DNA of 64,000 bases from Lutimaribacter saemankumensis (GTDB lineage: Bacteria; Pseudomonadota; Alphaproteobacteria; Rhodobacterales; Rhodobacteraceae), in contig NZ_FNEB01000001.1 of assembly GCF_900100005.1 (NCBI RefSeq), positions 124,001-188,000 on the forward strand, given 5' to 3'. Shown one piece after another: positions 34,009 through 43,134 of this stretch. Position 1 is the first letter of the stretch, and each line of letters starts with the position of its first letter. The notes under the pieces were generated by a model that saw only the letters and a list, made by a program, of their open reading frames with translations, ran no database searches and had not been told where the DNA came from. Position numbers and translations under genes: made by a program.

Positions 34009-35406
34009 TTAGCCCTGCCAGGGCTGGGGCGTGCCGAACCCCTGTTCCAGAACCTCGCCCGCCATCAGCGCGATATCCTCGCGCCAGGGTGGGGTGACGA
34101 TCTGCACACCCGATGGCACGCCATCTATTATCCCGCTGCAAACCGACAGGCCGGGCAGGGCCAACAGGGGCAGCGCGATCTGGCTTAGCTGCGCATCCCA
34201 AATGCGGTTCAGCGCGTCCGCGCCTGTCAGATCTTCGTCAGCCTTAAAGGGCAGTTCCCCCGAGACCGGCATCAGAACAACCGGGTAATCCGACAGGAAC
34301 ATCCGCCATTCGCGCATCAGCGCCAGGCGGCGTTGCAGTGCCGCGCTCAGTTGATTGGGTTGGAATTCCGCCGCCCGCGCCGCGAACCGCCCGATCAGCG
34401 CCAGCGCGCCGGGATCGCCCTCGGCCTCGGCTGCGGCGGCCTTTTCGGCGAACCCGTCCATCAGCCACAAATCGATCTGCAGCTCCTTGGCCTCGGTCAG
34501 GGGCGGCACCGAGGCAGGTTCCTCGACCTCCCAGCCGGCGGCGCGCAGCATGGCGGCGGCGCGGTCGAGGTCGTCCAGAATCCGGGGATCGACCGCCATT
34601 CCGTCCGGCCGCCGCACCAGCGCGGCGCGGCGCGGCAGGTCGGGGCCGGTCAGGAGCACGGGATAGCTCAGCGGATCGCCCGGTTCTTCGCCCGACATCA
34701 CCTCGAGCGCAAGGCGCAGGTCATCGACGCGCAGGGCAAGCGGCCCGCTGACCGCCATCAGTTGCGGCCCGATCGGGCGTGCCCCGCCTGTCATGTTGTA
34801 GCTGGGCACGCGGCCGACCGAGGGGCGCAGACCCTGCACCCCGCAGGCATAGGCCGGATAGCGGATCGAGCCCGCGATATCGGTGCCATGCGCGATATGT
34901 CCGAGGCCCGCCGCCGTCGCCGCGCCGGCCCCGCCTGACGATCCGCCCGGTGTCAGATCGGCGTTGCGCGGGTTCAGCGTGGTGCCGTGCTGCGCGTTCG
35001 ACGTGAACCAGCGATAGGAAAAGGCCGGCGTGTTGGTGCGCCCGATGATCAGCGCATCCTCGGCCCGCATCCGCGCGACGAAGGGGCTGTCTTCGTCAGC
35101 GACAAGATCGGCGGCCAGCTTCGTGCCATTGGTCGTGGCGTGGCCGGCCTGATCCGTGATCACCTTGATCGTCACCGGAACGCCCGCCAGTTTGCCCACG
35201 CGCCCGCCCGCCTTGATGCGCTTGTCCAGCGCCTCGGCGGCTTCCATTGCCTCGTCACCGCAATCCTGCACGATGGCGTTTATCTGCGGGTTCAGCGCGG
35301 CCACCCGATCCAGCGTGGCGCGGGTGACATCGACCGGGCTCAGCGTACCGCGGGCGATGTGGTTGGCAAGGTTGCGGGCGGAAAGAGAAAGCGGGTCGAG
35401 TGTCAT
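34009..35406 (-). CDS. amidase (amidase-signature family)
   Basis: A 465-residue amidohydrolase with a Ser-cisSer-Lys triad. The lysine is in 'VPVTIKVITDQAG', the cis-serine in 'GGSSGGAG' and the nucleophile in 'GTDIAGSIR'. No transamidosome partner genes (gatB/C) are nearby, so this is a catabolic amidase rather than GatA. The reading frame extends further upstream through the divergent M20 gene; the ATG at 35406 is chosen because it gives the family's normal N-terminus, although its ribosome-binding site is weak. Proximity to the peptide transporter suggests that the substrate is an imported amide. Confidence 0.9.
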   Translation of the reverse strand: MTLDPLSLSARNLANHIARGTLSPVDVTRATLDRVAALNPQINAIVQDCGDEAMEAAEALDKRIKAGGRVGKLAGVPVTIKVITDQAGHATTNGTKLAADLVADEDSPFVARMRAEDALIIGRTNTPAFSYRWFTSNAQHGTTLNPRNADLTPGGSSGGAGAATAAGLGHIAHGTDIAGSIRYPAYACGVQGLRPSVGRVPSYNMTGGARPIGPQLMAVSGPLALRVDDLRLALEVMSGEEPGDPLSYPVLLTGPDLPRRAALVRRPDGMAVDPRILDDLDRAAAMLRAAGWEVEEPASVPPLTEAKELQIDLWLMDGFAEKAAAAEAEGDPGALALIGRFAARAAEFQPNQLSAALQRRLALMREWRMFLSDYPVVLMPVSGELPFKADEDLTGADALNRIWDAQLSQIALPLLALPGLSVCSGIIDGVPSGVQIVTPPWREDIALMAGEVLEQGFGTPQPWQG

Positions 35407-35595
35407 GGGCCATGTCCGGGATTTGCCGCGGCAGACTGCGCCGCGTGGCCAGCTTAGACCCAAGATGCGTGCAGGGAAAACCGGCATTTGACCGTTCGGG
35501 CATCTTTCCGGTGCGCCCCGCGCTCGACACCCGCGGCAGGCACGGCTACCGTTGCGGCAACATTCGTCACCAAGCCTAGTCAAACGGAGCCCGCC

Positions 35596-36762
35596 ATGAC
35601 CGTCATGCCCGAAATCGCCGCCGCCGAAGCCGAGCTGGTCGATATCTTCGAAGACCTGCACGCCCATCCCGAAATCGGGTTCGAGGAAAACCGCACCGCG
35701 CAGATCGTGGCCGAAAAGCTGCGCGCCTACGGTGTGGACGAGGTGCATACCGGCATCGGCGGCACGGGCGTCGTGGGGCTGATCCGGGGCAAGGGAACGG
35801 GCAATCGCTGCGTGGGGCTGCGGGCCGATATGGATGCGCTGCCCATCGACGAGGCGACCGGGCTGCCCTATGCCTCGCAAAGCGCGGGCAAGATGCATGC
35901 CTGCGGGCATGACGGGCATACCACGATGCTGCTGGGCGCGGCCCGCTACCTTGCCGAAACCCGCAATTTCGACGGCACCGCGATGGTCGTCTTCCAACCC
36001 GCCGAAGAGGGGTTGGGCGGCGCGCGCCGAATGCTGGCCGAAGGGCTGTTCGAACGGTTCCCCTGCGACGAGATCTACGGGCTGCACAACAACCCTATGG
36101 CCGCACCGGGCGAGGTGTCGCTGGTCAAGGGGGCGGCCATGGCGGGCGCGCAGTTCTTTGACATTACCGTGCGCGGGCAGGGCAGCCACGCCGCCATGCC
36201 GCACCAGTCGCGCGATGCGCTGGTGATCGCCTCGTCGCTGGTGGGCCAGATCCAGACCGTGGTCAGCCGCAACGTGCCCGCCACCGAAACCTGCGTCGTG
36301 TCGGTGACGCAGATCCATTCCGGCGCGGCCTACAATGTCGTGCCCGCCGAGGCGCGTCTGGCCGGGACGATCCGCTATTTCAGCGACGAGATGCGCGATC
36401 TTGCGGAATCGCGCATGGCCGATCTGTGCAAGGGCGCGGCGCTGGCCTATGGGGTCGAAATCGATTTCGACAGCCACAACGTCTTTGACGTGCTGCTGAA
36501 CGATGCCGACCTCTCTGACGCCTATCTTGACGCCGCGCGCGAGGTGGTGGGGGGCGACAAGGTGTCCGAGCGCACCACGCCGCTGACCGGCTCCGAGGAT
36601 TTCGCCGACATGCTAAAGGTTGTGCCGGGGGCCTATTGCATGGTCGGCCATTCCGGCGATATGCCGCTGCACAATCCCGGTTTCGTTCTGGGCAAGGAAA
36701 TCCTGCCCGTCGGCGCGTCGCTCCTTTCGCGGATCGTGGAAAAGCGCCTGCCGCTGGGCTGA
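35596..36762 (+). CDS. M20 amidohydrolase (hippurate / N-acyl-amino-acid hydrolase type)
   Basis: A cytosolic metal-dependent amidohydrolase of 388 residues. The binuclear metal-site motif 'HACGHDGHT' includes the Cys and His ligands, followed by 'VFQPAEEGLGGARRM' with the catalytic Glu pair, and the dimerisation lid contains 'GSHAAMPHQSRDA'. This layout is typical of hippuricase, IAA-amino-acid hydrolase and N-acetyl-diaminopimelate deacetylase relatives. The ATG at 35596 follows GGAG (35586-35589). Divergent from the amidase; its 3' end is 3 bp from the convergent glutamine amidotransferase gene. Confidence 0.92.
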   Translation: MTVMPEIAAAEAELVDIFEDLHAHPEIGFEENRTAQIVAEKLRAYGVDEVHTGIGGTGVVGLIRGKGTGNRCVGLRADMDALPIDEATGLPYASQSAGKMHACGHDGHTTMLLGAARYLAETRNFDGTAMVVFQPAEEGLGGARRMLAEGLFERFPCDEIYGLHNNPMAAPGEVSLVKGAAMAGAQFFDITVRGQGSHAAMPHQSRDALVIASSLVGQIQTVVSRNVPATETCVVSVTQIHSGAAYNVVPAEARLAGTIRYFSDEMRDLAESRMADLCKGAALAYGVEIDFDSHNVFDVLLNDADLSDAYLDAAREVVGGDKVSERTTPLTGSEDFADMLKVVPGAYCMVGHSGDMPLHNPGFVLGKEILPVGASLLSRIVEKRLPLG

Positions 36763-36765
36763 TCC

Positions 36766-37503
36766 CTAGCTGCGATAGCGTGCCACGAAATTGCGCAGGA
36801 TCTTTTCGGGCTGGTCCACATGCGCCGCGCGGCACGTGGCGATCAGGTCGTCTGCCTCGTCTGGGCGGAAATACCCCTTGTTGCGGTATAGCCGGATGCG
36901 GGTTTCGAACACCGCGCCATCGGCCTCCGGGTGGAACTGCGTGGCATAGATGTTACGCCTGACCCGGATCATCTGGAACGGGCAGGGCGCCGACGACAGC
37001 AGGTGAACCGCACCGTCCGGCAGGTGCTGGACCGCCTCCTTGTGACCGACGAAAGCGGCAAAGCGGTCGGGCAGGCCCGCCATCACCGGGTCGTCCTTGG
37101 CGGCTTGGGTCATTGTGCAGTCGACCGGGCCGACCGGTTCGCCGTAATTGTCCTTGCTGACGCGCGCGCCCAGATGATGCGCAAGAATACCGATCCCGTA
37201 ACAGCATCCCAGGAACGGCGTGTCGCTTTCGGTGATCGCCGGCATCAGCGCCAGTATCTGTTCCTCGATCCGCGCCTCGACCGGGTCTTTGTCTTCGGGC
37301 GCGTCACTGACGCAACCGGGGCCACCGCCGACGATCACGCCGGAATAATCCGACAGGTCGATGTCGCCGGGCAGGTTCTCCTGGTCGAGCCTGATGCGAT
37401 GCGTTTCGGCCGACGACATGCCGCCCTTGGCCAGAAACGCCGCGTATTCATCGTCGGACGCTTCTGTTTCGGGGCGCAGTTGCAGGATCAAAAAGGGGCG
37501 CAT
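36766..37503 (-). CDS. class I glutamine amidotransferase-like protein
   Basis: A stand-alone GATase1 domain of 245 residues similar to the glutaminase half of GMP synthase. The nucleophile is Cys101 in 'FLGCCYGIG', with His in 'ATQFHPEAD' and the oxyanion strand 'VIVGGGPGCVSD'. No synthase domain is attached, so it may act as a gamma-glutamyl hydrolase or with a separate partner. The ATG at 37503 has GGAGACA upstream. It lies at the edge of the peptide/amide region, where gamma-glutamyl hydrolysis would be sensible, but the substrate is unknown. Confidence 0.85.
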   Translation of the reverse strand: MRPFLILQLRPETEASDDEYAAFLAKGGMSSAETHRIRLDQENLPGDIDLSDYSGVIVGGGPGCVSDAPEDKDPVEARIEEQILALMPAITESDTPFLGCCYGIGILAHHLGARVSKDNYGEPVGPVDCTMTQAAKDDPVMAGLPDRFAAFVGHKEAVQHLPDGAVHLLSSAPCPFQMIRVRRNIYATQFHPEADGAVFETRIRLYRNKGYFRPDEADDLIATCRAAHVDQPEKILRNFVARYRS

Positions 37504-37575
37504 GGCTGTCTCCGGCAGGGTCGGGGCGTTTTTCACCCGCGCCGGGGCCGCATGCAACCCCCGCCGCGCCGCCGG

Positions 37576-39114
37576 TCAGAACCGTGTGCCCATCAAACGG
37601 TCGATCGGGGCGAAATCGTCGGTCAGCACGATGGGCGCGCGTGTTATCACGATTGCCTCGACAGTGTCGTCGGCCAGTCGCGCGAACTGGATCGGATTGG
37701 GGGTCCGGCCGTTCAGGCGGCTGACCGGCGTTTCCGTCTGCCCAGCGGCGAGGATGAAAACCAGCCGTTCGCCGGGGGCCGGGCGGCGCGCCTCGGTCCA
37801 GACTTCGACGACCGGAAAGACCTGCCGCAGCGTGGCGATGGTTGATGCCAGCGCACGCAGGTTGTCGGCATGGTCGACCACGTTCATCAGGTAAGAGCCG
37901 CCGGGCTCAAGCCGGTCGCGCACCAGCTCGAAAAACTCGCGCGTGATCAGATGGGGCGGCACGGCGATGTCGGTAAAGGCATCGCCCACGATCACGTCAT
38001 ACCGGTCGGGCCGGGTGCGCAGCGCGGCGCGCGCGTCTTCGGTCAGCACGGTGGCGCTGGCCGGATCGAACCAGAAATCCTCGACCGCAGTTTCGGTCAC
38101 GGCGGGGTCGATTTCGGCCACGGTCATGCGCGCGGGCGGGGTGGCAAGTGCCCATTTTCGCGGAACGGAATACGTACCGCCTCCGATGAAGAAGGCTGAA
38201 AACCCGGGAGCGTCGACCCGCGCCTGCGCCAGCAGGTCAAACAGTGCCGCGCTGTCGTAAAAGATCACCTGGGGCAGGTCGCGCGCGCCGCGCCCATGCA
38301 CGAGGTGATCCAGCACCATCATGTGCACGGGGCTGTTGGGATCGGCGCTGATATCCACCGTGCGGATGCAGAAATAATCGCTTTCGCGGGTGCAGGGGCT
38401 GGGTTGCGACAGCGCCGCACCGGCAAGGCCCAGGCCCGCCACCAGCGATACTCCGGCCCAAAGCCATGCGACGGCCACGCCCGCGCGCCGCGCCCAGACC
38501 AACAGCAGCCCGGCCGCCACGAGATAGCACAGCGTGACCGCCACCAGGGTGCCCACCGACCCCAGCCACGAGATAAAGACGAAACCCGCCAGCAAAGTGC
38601 CGGCGATGGCGCCAATCGCACCGGCGGCGAACATCGCCCCCAGCGCGCGCCCCGAGGCATCGGGATTCGCGGCCACGCTGATCTGCGCCAGCACCGGTGC
38701 AGGGATGCCCGCGAAAAACGAGGGCGTGAAGAACGCGATCGAACACAAAGCCACGATAGCGACGATCTGGTTCTCGGTCATCGGCAGGACAATGCTTGCC
38801 CCCCAGCGTAAAAGAAACAGGGCGGCCGCGGTCGTCAGCGCAGCGCCGACCATGCTCCATCCCGTCCAGCGCAGCGCGCGGCCACTGTCCATTTCGGCGA
38901 TCCGGCCACCGGCCCAATGCCCCGCCGAGAACCCGGCCAGCACGACCGCGATGATCGACGTCCAGGTGTAAAGCGACATGCCGACATAGGGTGCAAGCAT
39001 CCGTCCCGCCACGATCTCAACGACCAGGGATGCCGCGGAAACCACGGCCTGTACGATCACAAGCAAAGGAACGGAGGGCAGAACGCCCAGGGTGGAATGG
39101 GATGCGTTTGTCAT
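37576..39114 (-). CDS. membrane-anchored spermidine-synthase-like protein
   Basis: A 512-residue protein in two parts. Residues about 10-260 form seven or eight hydrophobic helices ('VVSAASLVVEIVAGRMLAPY' at the first). Residues about 290-500 form a SAM/dcSAM-binding domain with 'FFIGGGTYSVPRKW', 'MTVAEIDPAVTE' and 'DRYDVIVGDAFTD'. Such fusions are usually annotated as fused MFS/spermidine synthase; polyamine synthesis has rarely been shown and the real substrate is uncertain. The frame extends upstream to 39291, but the ATG at 39114 starts just before the first helix. No good ribosome-binding site is visible. Confidence 0.85.
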   Translation of the reverse strand: MTNASHSTLGVLPSVPLLVIVQAVVSAASLVVEIVAGRMLAPYVGMSLYTWTSIIAVVLAGFSAGHWAGGRIAEMDSGRALRWTGWSMVGAALTTAAALFLLRWGASIVLPMTENQIVAIVALCSIAFFTPSFFAGIPAPVLAQISVAANPDASGRALGAMFAAGAIGAIAGTLLAGFVFISWLGSVGTLVAVTLCYLVAAGLLLVWARRAGVAVAWLWAGVSLVAGLGLAGAALSQPSPCTRESDYFCIRTVDISADPNSPVHMMVLDHLVHGRGARDLPQVIFYDSAALFDLLAQARVDAPGFSAFFIGGGTYSVPRKWALATPPARMTVAEIDPAVTETAVEDFWFDPASATVLTEDARAALRTRPDRYDVIVGDAFTDIAVPPHLITREFFELVRDRLEPGGSYLMNVVDHADNLRALASTIATLRQVFPVVEVWTEARRPAPGERLVFILAAGQTETPVSRLNGRTPNPIQFARLADDTVEAIVITRAPIVLTDDFAPIDRLMGTRF

Positions 39115-39147
39115 GTGGTGATATTCGCTGCAAAGCGGTGGTGCGCA

Positions 39148-39175
39148 ACAAAAAACCGCCCCGAAGCGGGACGGT
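39148..39175 (-). terminator. rho-independent terminator of the DUF882 gene
   Basis: On the minus strand, a GC-rich stem ACCGTCCCG/CGGGGCGGT (one mismatch; 39155-39175) is followed by TTTTTTG (39149-39155). It lies 37 bp after the DUF882 stop codon and before the spermidine-synthase-like gene, so the two minus-strand genes are probably separate units. Confidence 0.75.
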
Positions 39176-39211
39176 CGACACGATTTTGAACTTGGCGGAA
39201 TTGCGGGTGGG

Positions 39212-39781
39212 TCAGCTGCCCCAGCTGCGTACCGGGCCGCAATCCATGTGGACGAAGTTCGAGCGCGAATAGCGTCCGACACCGCCGGCACGGCAGGCGG
39301 CCGCGGCGCGGGCCATCTGGTTCACCGAGCGCGACGCCAGCCGCAGGTCGGCGGCCTGGCCGCGCATGTGGCGCGAATTCTTGGCCACGCCCGACGAACG
39401 GCTGCGCAGCATGGCGTTGGTTTCGGGGCTGCGGTAGCCCGACAGCAACATGTAGGGTTCGTTCACGTCCATCAGGTTATGCGCCGCCGCCATGATGTCG
39501 ACCGTGCGAAGATCGATATCCATGGTCTTGTTGTTGCGCCAGTCCCGCATGAAATGGGTGATTTCCCGGATCGCGTCGCCGATGTATTCGCCTTCGATCC
39601 AATAGATCATGTCCAGCCGTTCGCCTGTGCGCCCGCTATACATCTTGATGCGTCGGATGTCGCCCGATCCGCGAAGAAAGCCTGCTGCGTGTGAGAATGT
39701 TGGCGCTGCCGATATGGTCGTTGCTGCGAATGCGCCCAAAAGTGCCCGGCGGGAAATGCCCGCGTCACGCTGTTCCGTCAT
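39212..39781 (-). CDS. exported DUF882 / M15-type murein peptidase-like protein
   Basis: A 189-residue protein with a twin-arginine signal ('GISRRALLGAFAATTISAAP') and the YcbK/DUF882 fold. The zinc-site motifs are 'SRHMRGQAADLRL' (His and Asp) and 'NFVHMDCGPVRSWG' (His). The family relates to D,D-/L,D-carboxypeptidases acting on peptidoglycan peptides in the periplasm. The ATG at 39781 starts the signal directly; a longer frame to 39970 is rejected. Divergent from an L,D-transpeptidase gene, an apt neighbour for murein remodelling. It ends with its own terminator. Confidence 0.85.
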   Translation of the reverse strand: MTEQRDAGISRRALLGAFAATTISAAPTFSHAAGFLRGSGDIRRIKMYSGRTGERLDMIYWIEGEYIGDAIREITHFMRDWRNNKTMDIDLRTVDIMAAAHNLMDVNEPYMLLSGYRSPETNAMLRSRSSGVAKNSRHMRGQAADLRLASRSVNQMARAAAACRAGGVGRYSRSNFVHMDCGPVRSWGS

Positions 39782-40113
39782 GTCTCTAGCGCCCGTCCCG
39801 TCGCTTACCTGTTTCACGCCGTGGCGTTGCACGGCTTCTGCCATCTCATCCCCAGATGCACGGGTTTTATTGCACATCTCGAATCGCGGTCCAAGCGCGG
39901 ATTCATTACAATGCGGATTATCAAGAGTTTTCGGCAATTTTCTGCGCAATGCGTCGCGCCTGTGGCGCAAAACCCCGAATCCCGCGGTGCCGCTGCATCA
40001 ATCTTAAAAAGCTTTCACCCTGTTCGGGATTGTGAATGGACAGGGCGGCGCCGTTTACGCATCAAGGATGCATCTGTTCGCCCGCACCCGCCATTTGACC
40101 CGAGAGGACGACA
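39782..40113. other. divergent intergenic region, no gene seen
   Basis: 332 bp between the divergent DUF882 and L,D-transpeptidase genes. Several short frames cross it, but none has a ribosome-binding site or recognisable product. The centre (about 39895-39950) is more AT-rich than its flanks and presumably holds both promoters; I could not place convincing -35/-10 pairs. The last bases, GAGAGGACGACA (40100-40111 region), give the transpeptidase ribosome-binding site. Confidence 0.5.
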
Positions 40114-41721
40114 ATGCTGCTTTCACCGACCCGACCCGGATTTCTCCGGTTCATGGCCGGGGTTTTTGCCCTTTTTGTTTCGCTTTCCCTGACCGCGCCC
40201 GCGCAGGCCGAGATGACGGCATTCAAGCAGGCCGTCGCCAGTTCGGCGGCCCGCGATCAGCACATCGCCGCCTTCTACCAGGCCCGCGATTACAAGCCTT
40301 TCTGGACAGCGGCCAACGCCAATTCCAAGCGGCGCGCCCTGATCGAGGCCCTGCGCGAAGCGCCCGAACACGGGTTGCCGGCCGCGCGCTACGACGTCGA
40401 TGGCCTGCTTGCCCAACTCGAAGCCGCCAAGACGCCCAAGGCGCGCGGCGTCGTCGAGGTCGAGATGAGCCGCGTTTTCCTGCAATTCGCACGCGACATC
40501 CAGACGGGTGTCCTGGTGCCGGGCCGCGTCGACAATGACATCAAGCGCGAGGTGCCATACCGCGACCGGCTGTCCTATCTGGTGAATTTCGCCAAGTCGA
40601 ACCCGCGCAGTTTCTTCCGCGCCTTGCCGCCGAAAAGCAACGAATATGCGCGGCTGGTCAAGGAAAAGGCCAAGCTTGAATCGCTTCTCGGGTCGGGCGG
40701 CTGGGGTGCTGTCGTGCCATCGAAATCGCTCAAGCCCGCGGAAACCGGCGCTGCCGTGGTGGCGCTGCGCAACCGATTGATCGCAATGGGTTTCCTGCGC
40801 CGCACCACGACGCAGACCTTTGATGCCAACATCCAGAAAGCGGTGCAGCAGTTCCAGCTTGCCCACGGGCTCGAACCCGATGGCGTGGCGGGCGCATCGA
40901 CCATGGAAGAGATCAACAAGGGCGTGGACGATCGCCTGCGGTCCGTTCTTGTCGCGATGGAGCGCGAGCGGTGGATGAACATGCCGCGCGGCAAACGCCA
41001 CATCCTGGTCAACCTGACGGATTTCACCGCAAAGGTCATGGATAACGACACGCTGACCTTCGAGACGCGCTCGGTCGTGGGGGCAACCGCCTCGGACCGC
41101 CGCAGCCCCGAGTTTTCGGACGTGATGGAATTCATGGTGATCAACCCCACCTGGAACGTGCCGCGTTCCATCGCGGTCAAGGAATATCTGCCGATGTTCC
41201 AGCGCAACCCGAACGCCGCGGGGCACCTGCGGCTGGTGGATTCGCGCGGTCGCACGGTCAGCCGCTCGGCGGTGAATTTCGGCGCCTACACGGCGCGGAA
41301 TTTTCCGTTCAACATTAAGCAGCCCCCGGGTCAGCGCAACGCGCTCGGCCTGGTGAAGTTCATGTTCCCGAACAAGTACAACATCTACCTGCACGACACG
41401 CCGGCAAAGAACCTCTTTGCCCGCGAGGTGCGCGCCTATTCGCATGGCTGCATCCGTCTGCAGCAGCCCTTCGAATTCGCCTACACGCTGCTGGCGAAGC
41501 AGACGAACGATCCCGAAGGGTTCTTCAGGTCCAAGCTGAACACCGGTGTGGAAACCGTCGTTCCGCTGGATGAACCCGTGCCGGTCCATCTGATCTATCG
41601 CACGGCCTTCACCAAGGCCAAGGGGCACATGCAGTATCGCCGCGATGTCTATGGACGTGACGCGCGGATCTGGAATGCGCTCAGCGACGCAGGGGTGGCG
41701 CTGCGCGCGGTTCGGGGATAA
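40114..41721 (+). CDS. L,D-transpeptidase, YcbB/LdtD type
   Basis: A periplasmic enzyme of 535 residues that would form 3-3 crosslinks in peptidoglycan. Order: signal peptide (about 1-30, ending 'TAPAQA'), an N-terminal scaffold domain, a peptidoglycan-binding domain near 210-265 ('RLIAMGFLRRTTTQ', 'AVQQFQLAHGLEPDGVAGAS'), and the YkuD catalytic domain with 'YSHGCIRLQQP' (His444, Cys446). The length and the domain order with large inserts match YcbB/LdtD rather than the small ErfK type. Divergent from a murein-peptidase gene; lpxD follows 30 bp downstream after a small hairpin. Confidence 0.92.
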   Translation: MLLSPTRPGFLRFMAGVFALFVSLSLTAPAQAEMTAFKQAVASSAARDQHIAAFYQARDYKPFWTAANANSKRRALIEALREAPEHGLPAARYDVDGLLAQLEAAKTPKARGVVEVEMSRVFLQFARDIQTGVLVPGRVDNDIKREVPYRDRLSYLVNFAKSNPRSFFRALPPKSNEYARLVKEKAKLESLLGSGGWGAVVPSKSLKPAETGAAVVALRNRLIAMGFLRRTTTQTFDANIQKAVQQFQLAHGLEPDGVAGASTMEEINKGVDDRLRSVLVAMERERWMNMPRGKRHILVNLTDFTAKVMDNDTLTFETRSVVGATASDRRSPEFSDVMEFMVINPTWNVPRSIAVKEYLPMFQRNPNAAGHLRLVDSRGRTVSRSAVNFGAYTARNFPFNIKQPPGQRNALGLVKFMFPNKYNIYLHDTPAKNLFAREVRAYSHGCIRLQQPFEFAYTLLAKQTNDPEGFFRSKLNTGVETVVPLDEPVPVHLIYRTAFTKAKGHMQYRRDVYGRDARIWNALSDAGVALRAVRG

Positions 41722-41726
41722 GTCTG

Positions 41727-41743
41727 CCCCGAAGAATTCGGGG
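41727..41743 (+). terminator. small hairpin between the transpeptidase gene and lpxD
   Basis: CCCCGAA-GAA-TTCGGGG forms a perfect 7-bp stem with a 3-base loop, 5 bp after the transpeptidase stop and 8 bp before the lpxD ATG. There is no T-run. It may be an attenuator or RNA-processing site, and it partly crowds the lpxD ribosome-binding region (GAGAG). Confidence 0.45.
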
Positions 41744-41751
41744 TCCGAGAG

Positions 41752-42843
41752 ATGAGCCACACGATCAGGGAAATCGCCGATGCGCTCGGGGCTGTTGCCC
41801 TAGGTGCGTCCGACTTGCGCGTCACTGGCGTGGCCGAGCCCGCGGTGGCGGGCCCGGACGACCTGGCGCTGGCGATGAAGCCGGCTTTTGCCGAAACCCT
41901 GCCGCAGGGACAGGCGCGCGCCGCGCTGGTCTGGGACGGGGCCGACTGGCAGGCCATGGGGCTAAAGGCCGCCATCGTCGCGCCGCGCCCGCGTTTCGCG
42001 ATGGCGGGTCTCAGCGCGATGATGGACCCGGGGCAGGGCTTTGCCGAAGGGATTCACCCCTCGGCCGTGATCGACCCGGCCGCCGATCTGGGCGAGGGCG
42101 TCAGCGTAGGCCCGCTGGCCGTGATCTCGGCGGGTGCAAGGATCGGCGCGGGATCGGTGATCGGGCCGCAGTGTTTCATCGGTGCGGATGCGCATATCGG
42201 GCCCGGCGCCTATCTGCGCGAAGCCGTGCGGATCGGGGCGCGTGTGCGGATCGGCGCACGGTTCATCGCGCAGCCCGGGGCGGTCGTCGGCGGGGACGGG
42301 TTTTCCTTTGTTACCCCCGAGGAAAGCAATATCGAACGGGTCCGCGACAGCCTTGGGGATCAGGGTGAAATCGCCAGCCAGTCCTATGCGCGGATTCATT
42401 CGTTGGGCTCGGTCAGGATCGGCGACGATGTGGAGTTGGGCGCGAACAGCTGCATCGACCGCGGCACCGTGCGCGACACCGAAATCGGCAACGGCGTGAA
42501 GTTCGACAACCTTGCCCAGATCGGCCACAACGTCGTGATCGGTAACGATTGCCTGATCTGCGCACAGGTCGGCGTCGCGGGCTCGACCCGCGTGGGCAAC
42601 AACGTGGTCCTGGGCGGACAGACGGGCGTCAGCGACAATCTGTTCATCGGTGACAACGTGATCACCGGAGGCGCGACCAAGGTGCTGGCCAATGTGCCCG
42701 CGGGCCGCGTGATGCTGGGGTATCCGGCGATGAAGATGGACACACATATCGAAACCTACAAGGCGCTGCGCCGCCTGCCGCGCCTGATCGGACAGGTGGC
42801 TGCTTTGCAGAAAGCGGTTTTCAAGCCGGGCCAGAGTGACTAA
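41752..42843 (+). CDS. lpxD: UDP-3-O-acylglucosamine N-acyltransferase LpxD
   Basis: The third committed enzyme of lipid A synthesis: it adds the second (N-linked) 3-hydroxyacyl chain from acyl-ACP to UDP-3-O-acyl-glucosamine. The 363-residue protein has an N-terminal uridine-binding domain and a long left-handed beta-helix of hexapeptide repeats from about residue 100 ('GEGVSVGPLAVISAGARIGA'). The catalytic histidine is in 'NLAQIGHNVVIGNDC'. It is followed closely by a dedicated acyl carrier protein and a ketosynthase, so the acyl donor may be made locally. No lpxA, lpxB or fabZ is in the window. Confidence 0.94.
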   Translation: MSHTIREIADALGAVALGASDLRVTGVAEPAVAGPDDLALAMKPAFAETLPQGQARAALVWDGADWQAMGLKAAIVAPRPRFAMAGLSAMMDPGQGFAEGIHPSAVIDPAADLGEGVSVGPLAVISAGARIGAGSVIGPQCFIGADAHIGPGAYLREAVRIGARVRIGARFIAQPGAVVGGDGFSFVTPEESNIERVRDSLGDQGEIASQSYARIHSLGSVRIGDDVELGANSCIDRGTVRDTEIGNGVKFDNLAQIGHNVVIGNDCLICAQVGVAGSTRVGNNVVLGGQTGVSDNLFIGDNVITGGATKVLANVPAGRVMLGYPAMKMDTHIETYKALRRLPRLIGQVAALQKAVFKPGQSD

Positions 42844-42873
42844 ATCAGCGCCAGAAAACCAGGAGGTTCGGGT

Positions 42874-43134
42874 ATGAGCGTCAAGGACAAGGTGATCGGG
42901 ATCATCGCCGAGCAGGCGGTGCTTGAACCGTCGGATGTCACGATGGACAGCACGCTCGAGGATCTGGGCATCGACAGCCTTGGGCTGGTCGAATCCATCT
43001 TCGCCATCGAAGAGGCCTTCGACATCTCGGTGCCCTTCAACGCGAACGAACCCGATCAAAGCGATTTCGACATCTCGTCGGTGGCGAAGATCGTCGAAGG
43101 CATCGAAAAACTCGTGGCCGAGCAACACGGATGA
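42874..43134 (+). CDS. specialised acyl carrier protein
   Basis: An 86-residue acidic carrier protein with the phosphopantetheine site 'LGIDSLGLVE' (Ser35). It differs from housekeeping AcpP in its sequence around helix 2 ('DISVPFNANEPDQSDFD') and lies between lpxD and a FabF-like gene. In rhizobia, AcpXL with associated ketosynthases supplies very-long-chain acyl groups for lipid A; a comparable role is an inference here. Its stop overlaps the ketosynthase ATG by 4 bases. Confidence 0.88.
   Translation: MSVKDKVIGIIAEQAVLEPSDVTMDSTLEDLGIDSLGLVESIFAIEEAFDISVPFNANEPDQSDFDISSVAKIVEGIEKLVAEQHG

Noticed and set aside
34009-36477. 822-codon version of the amidase
   Set aside because: The extra N-terminal part is antisense to the intact M20 gene; the family start is at 35406.
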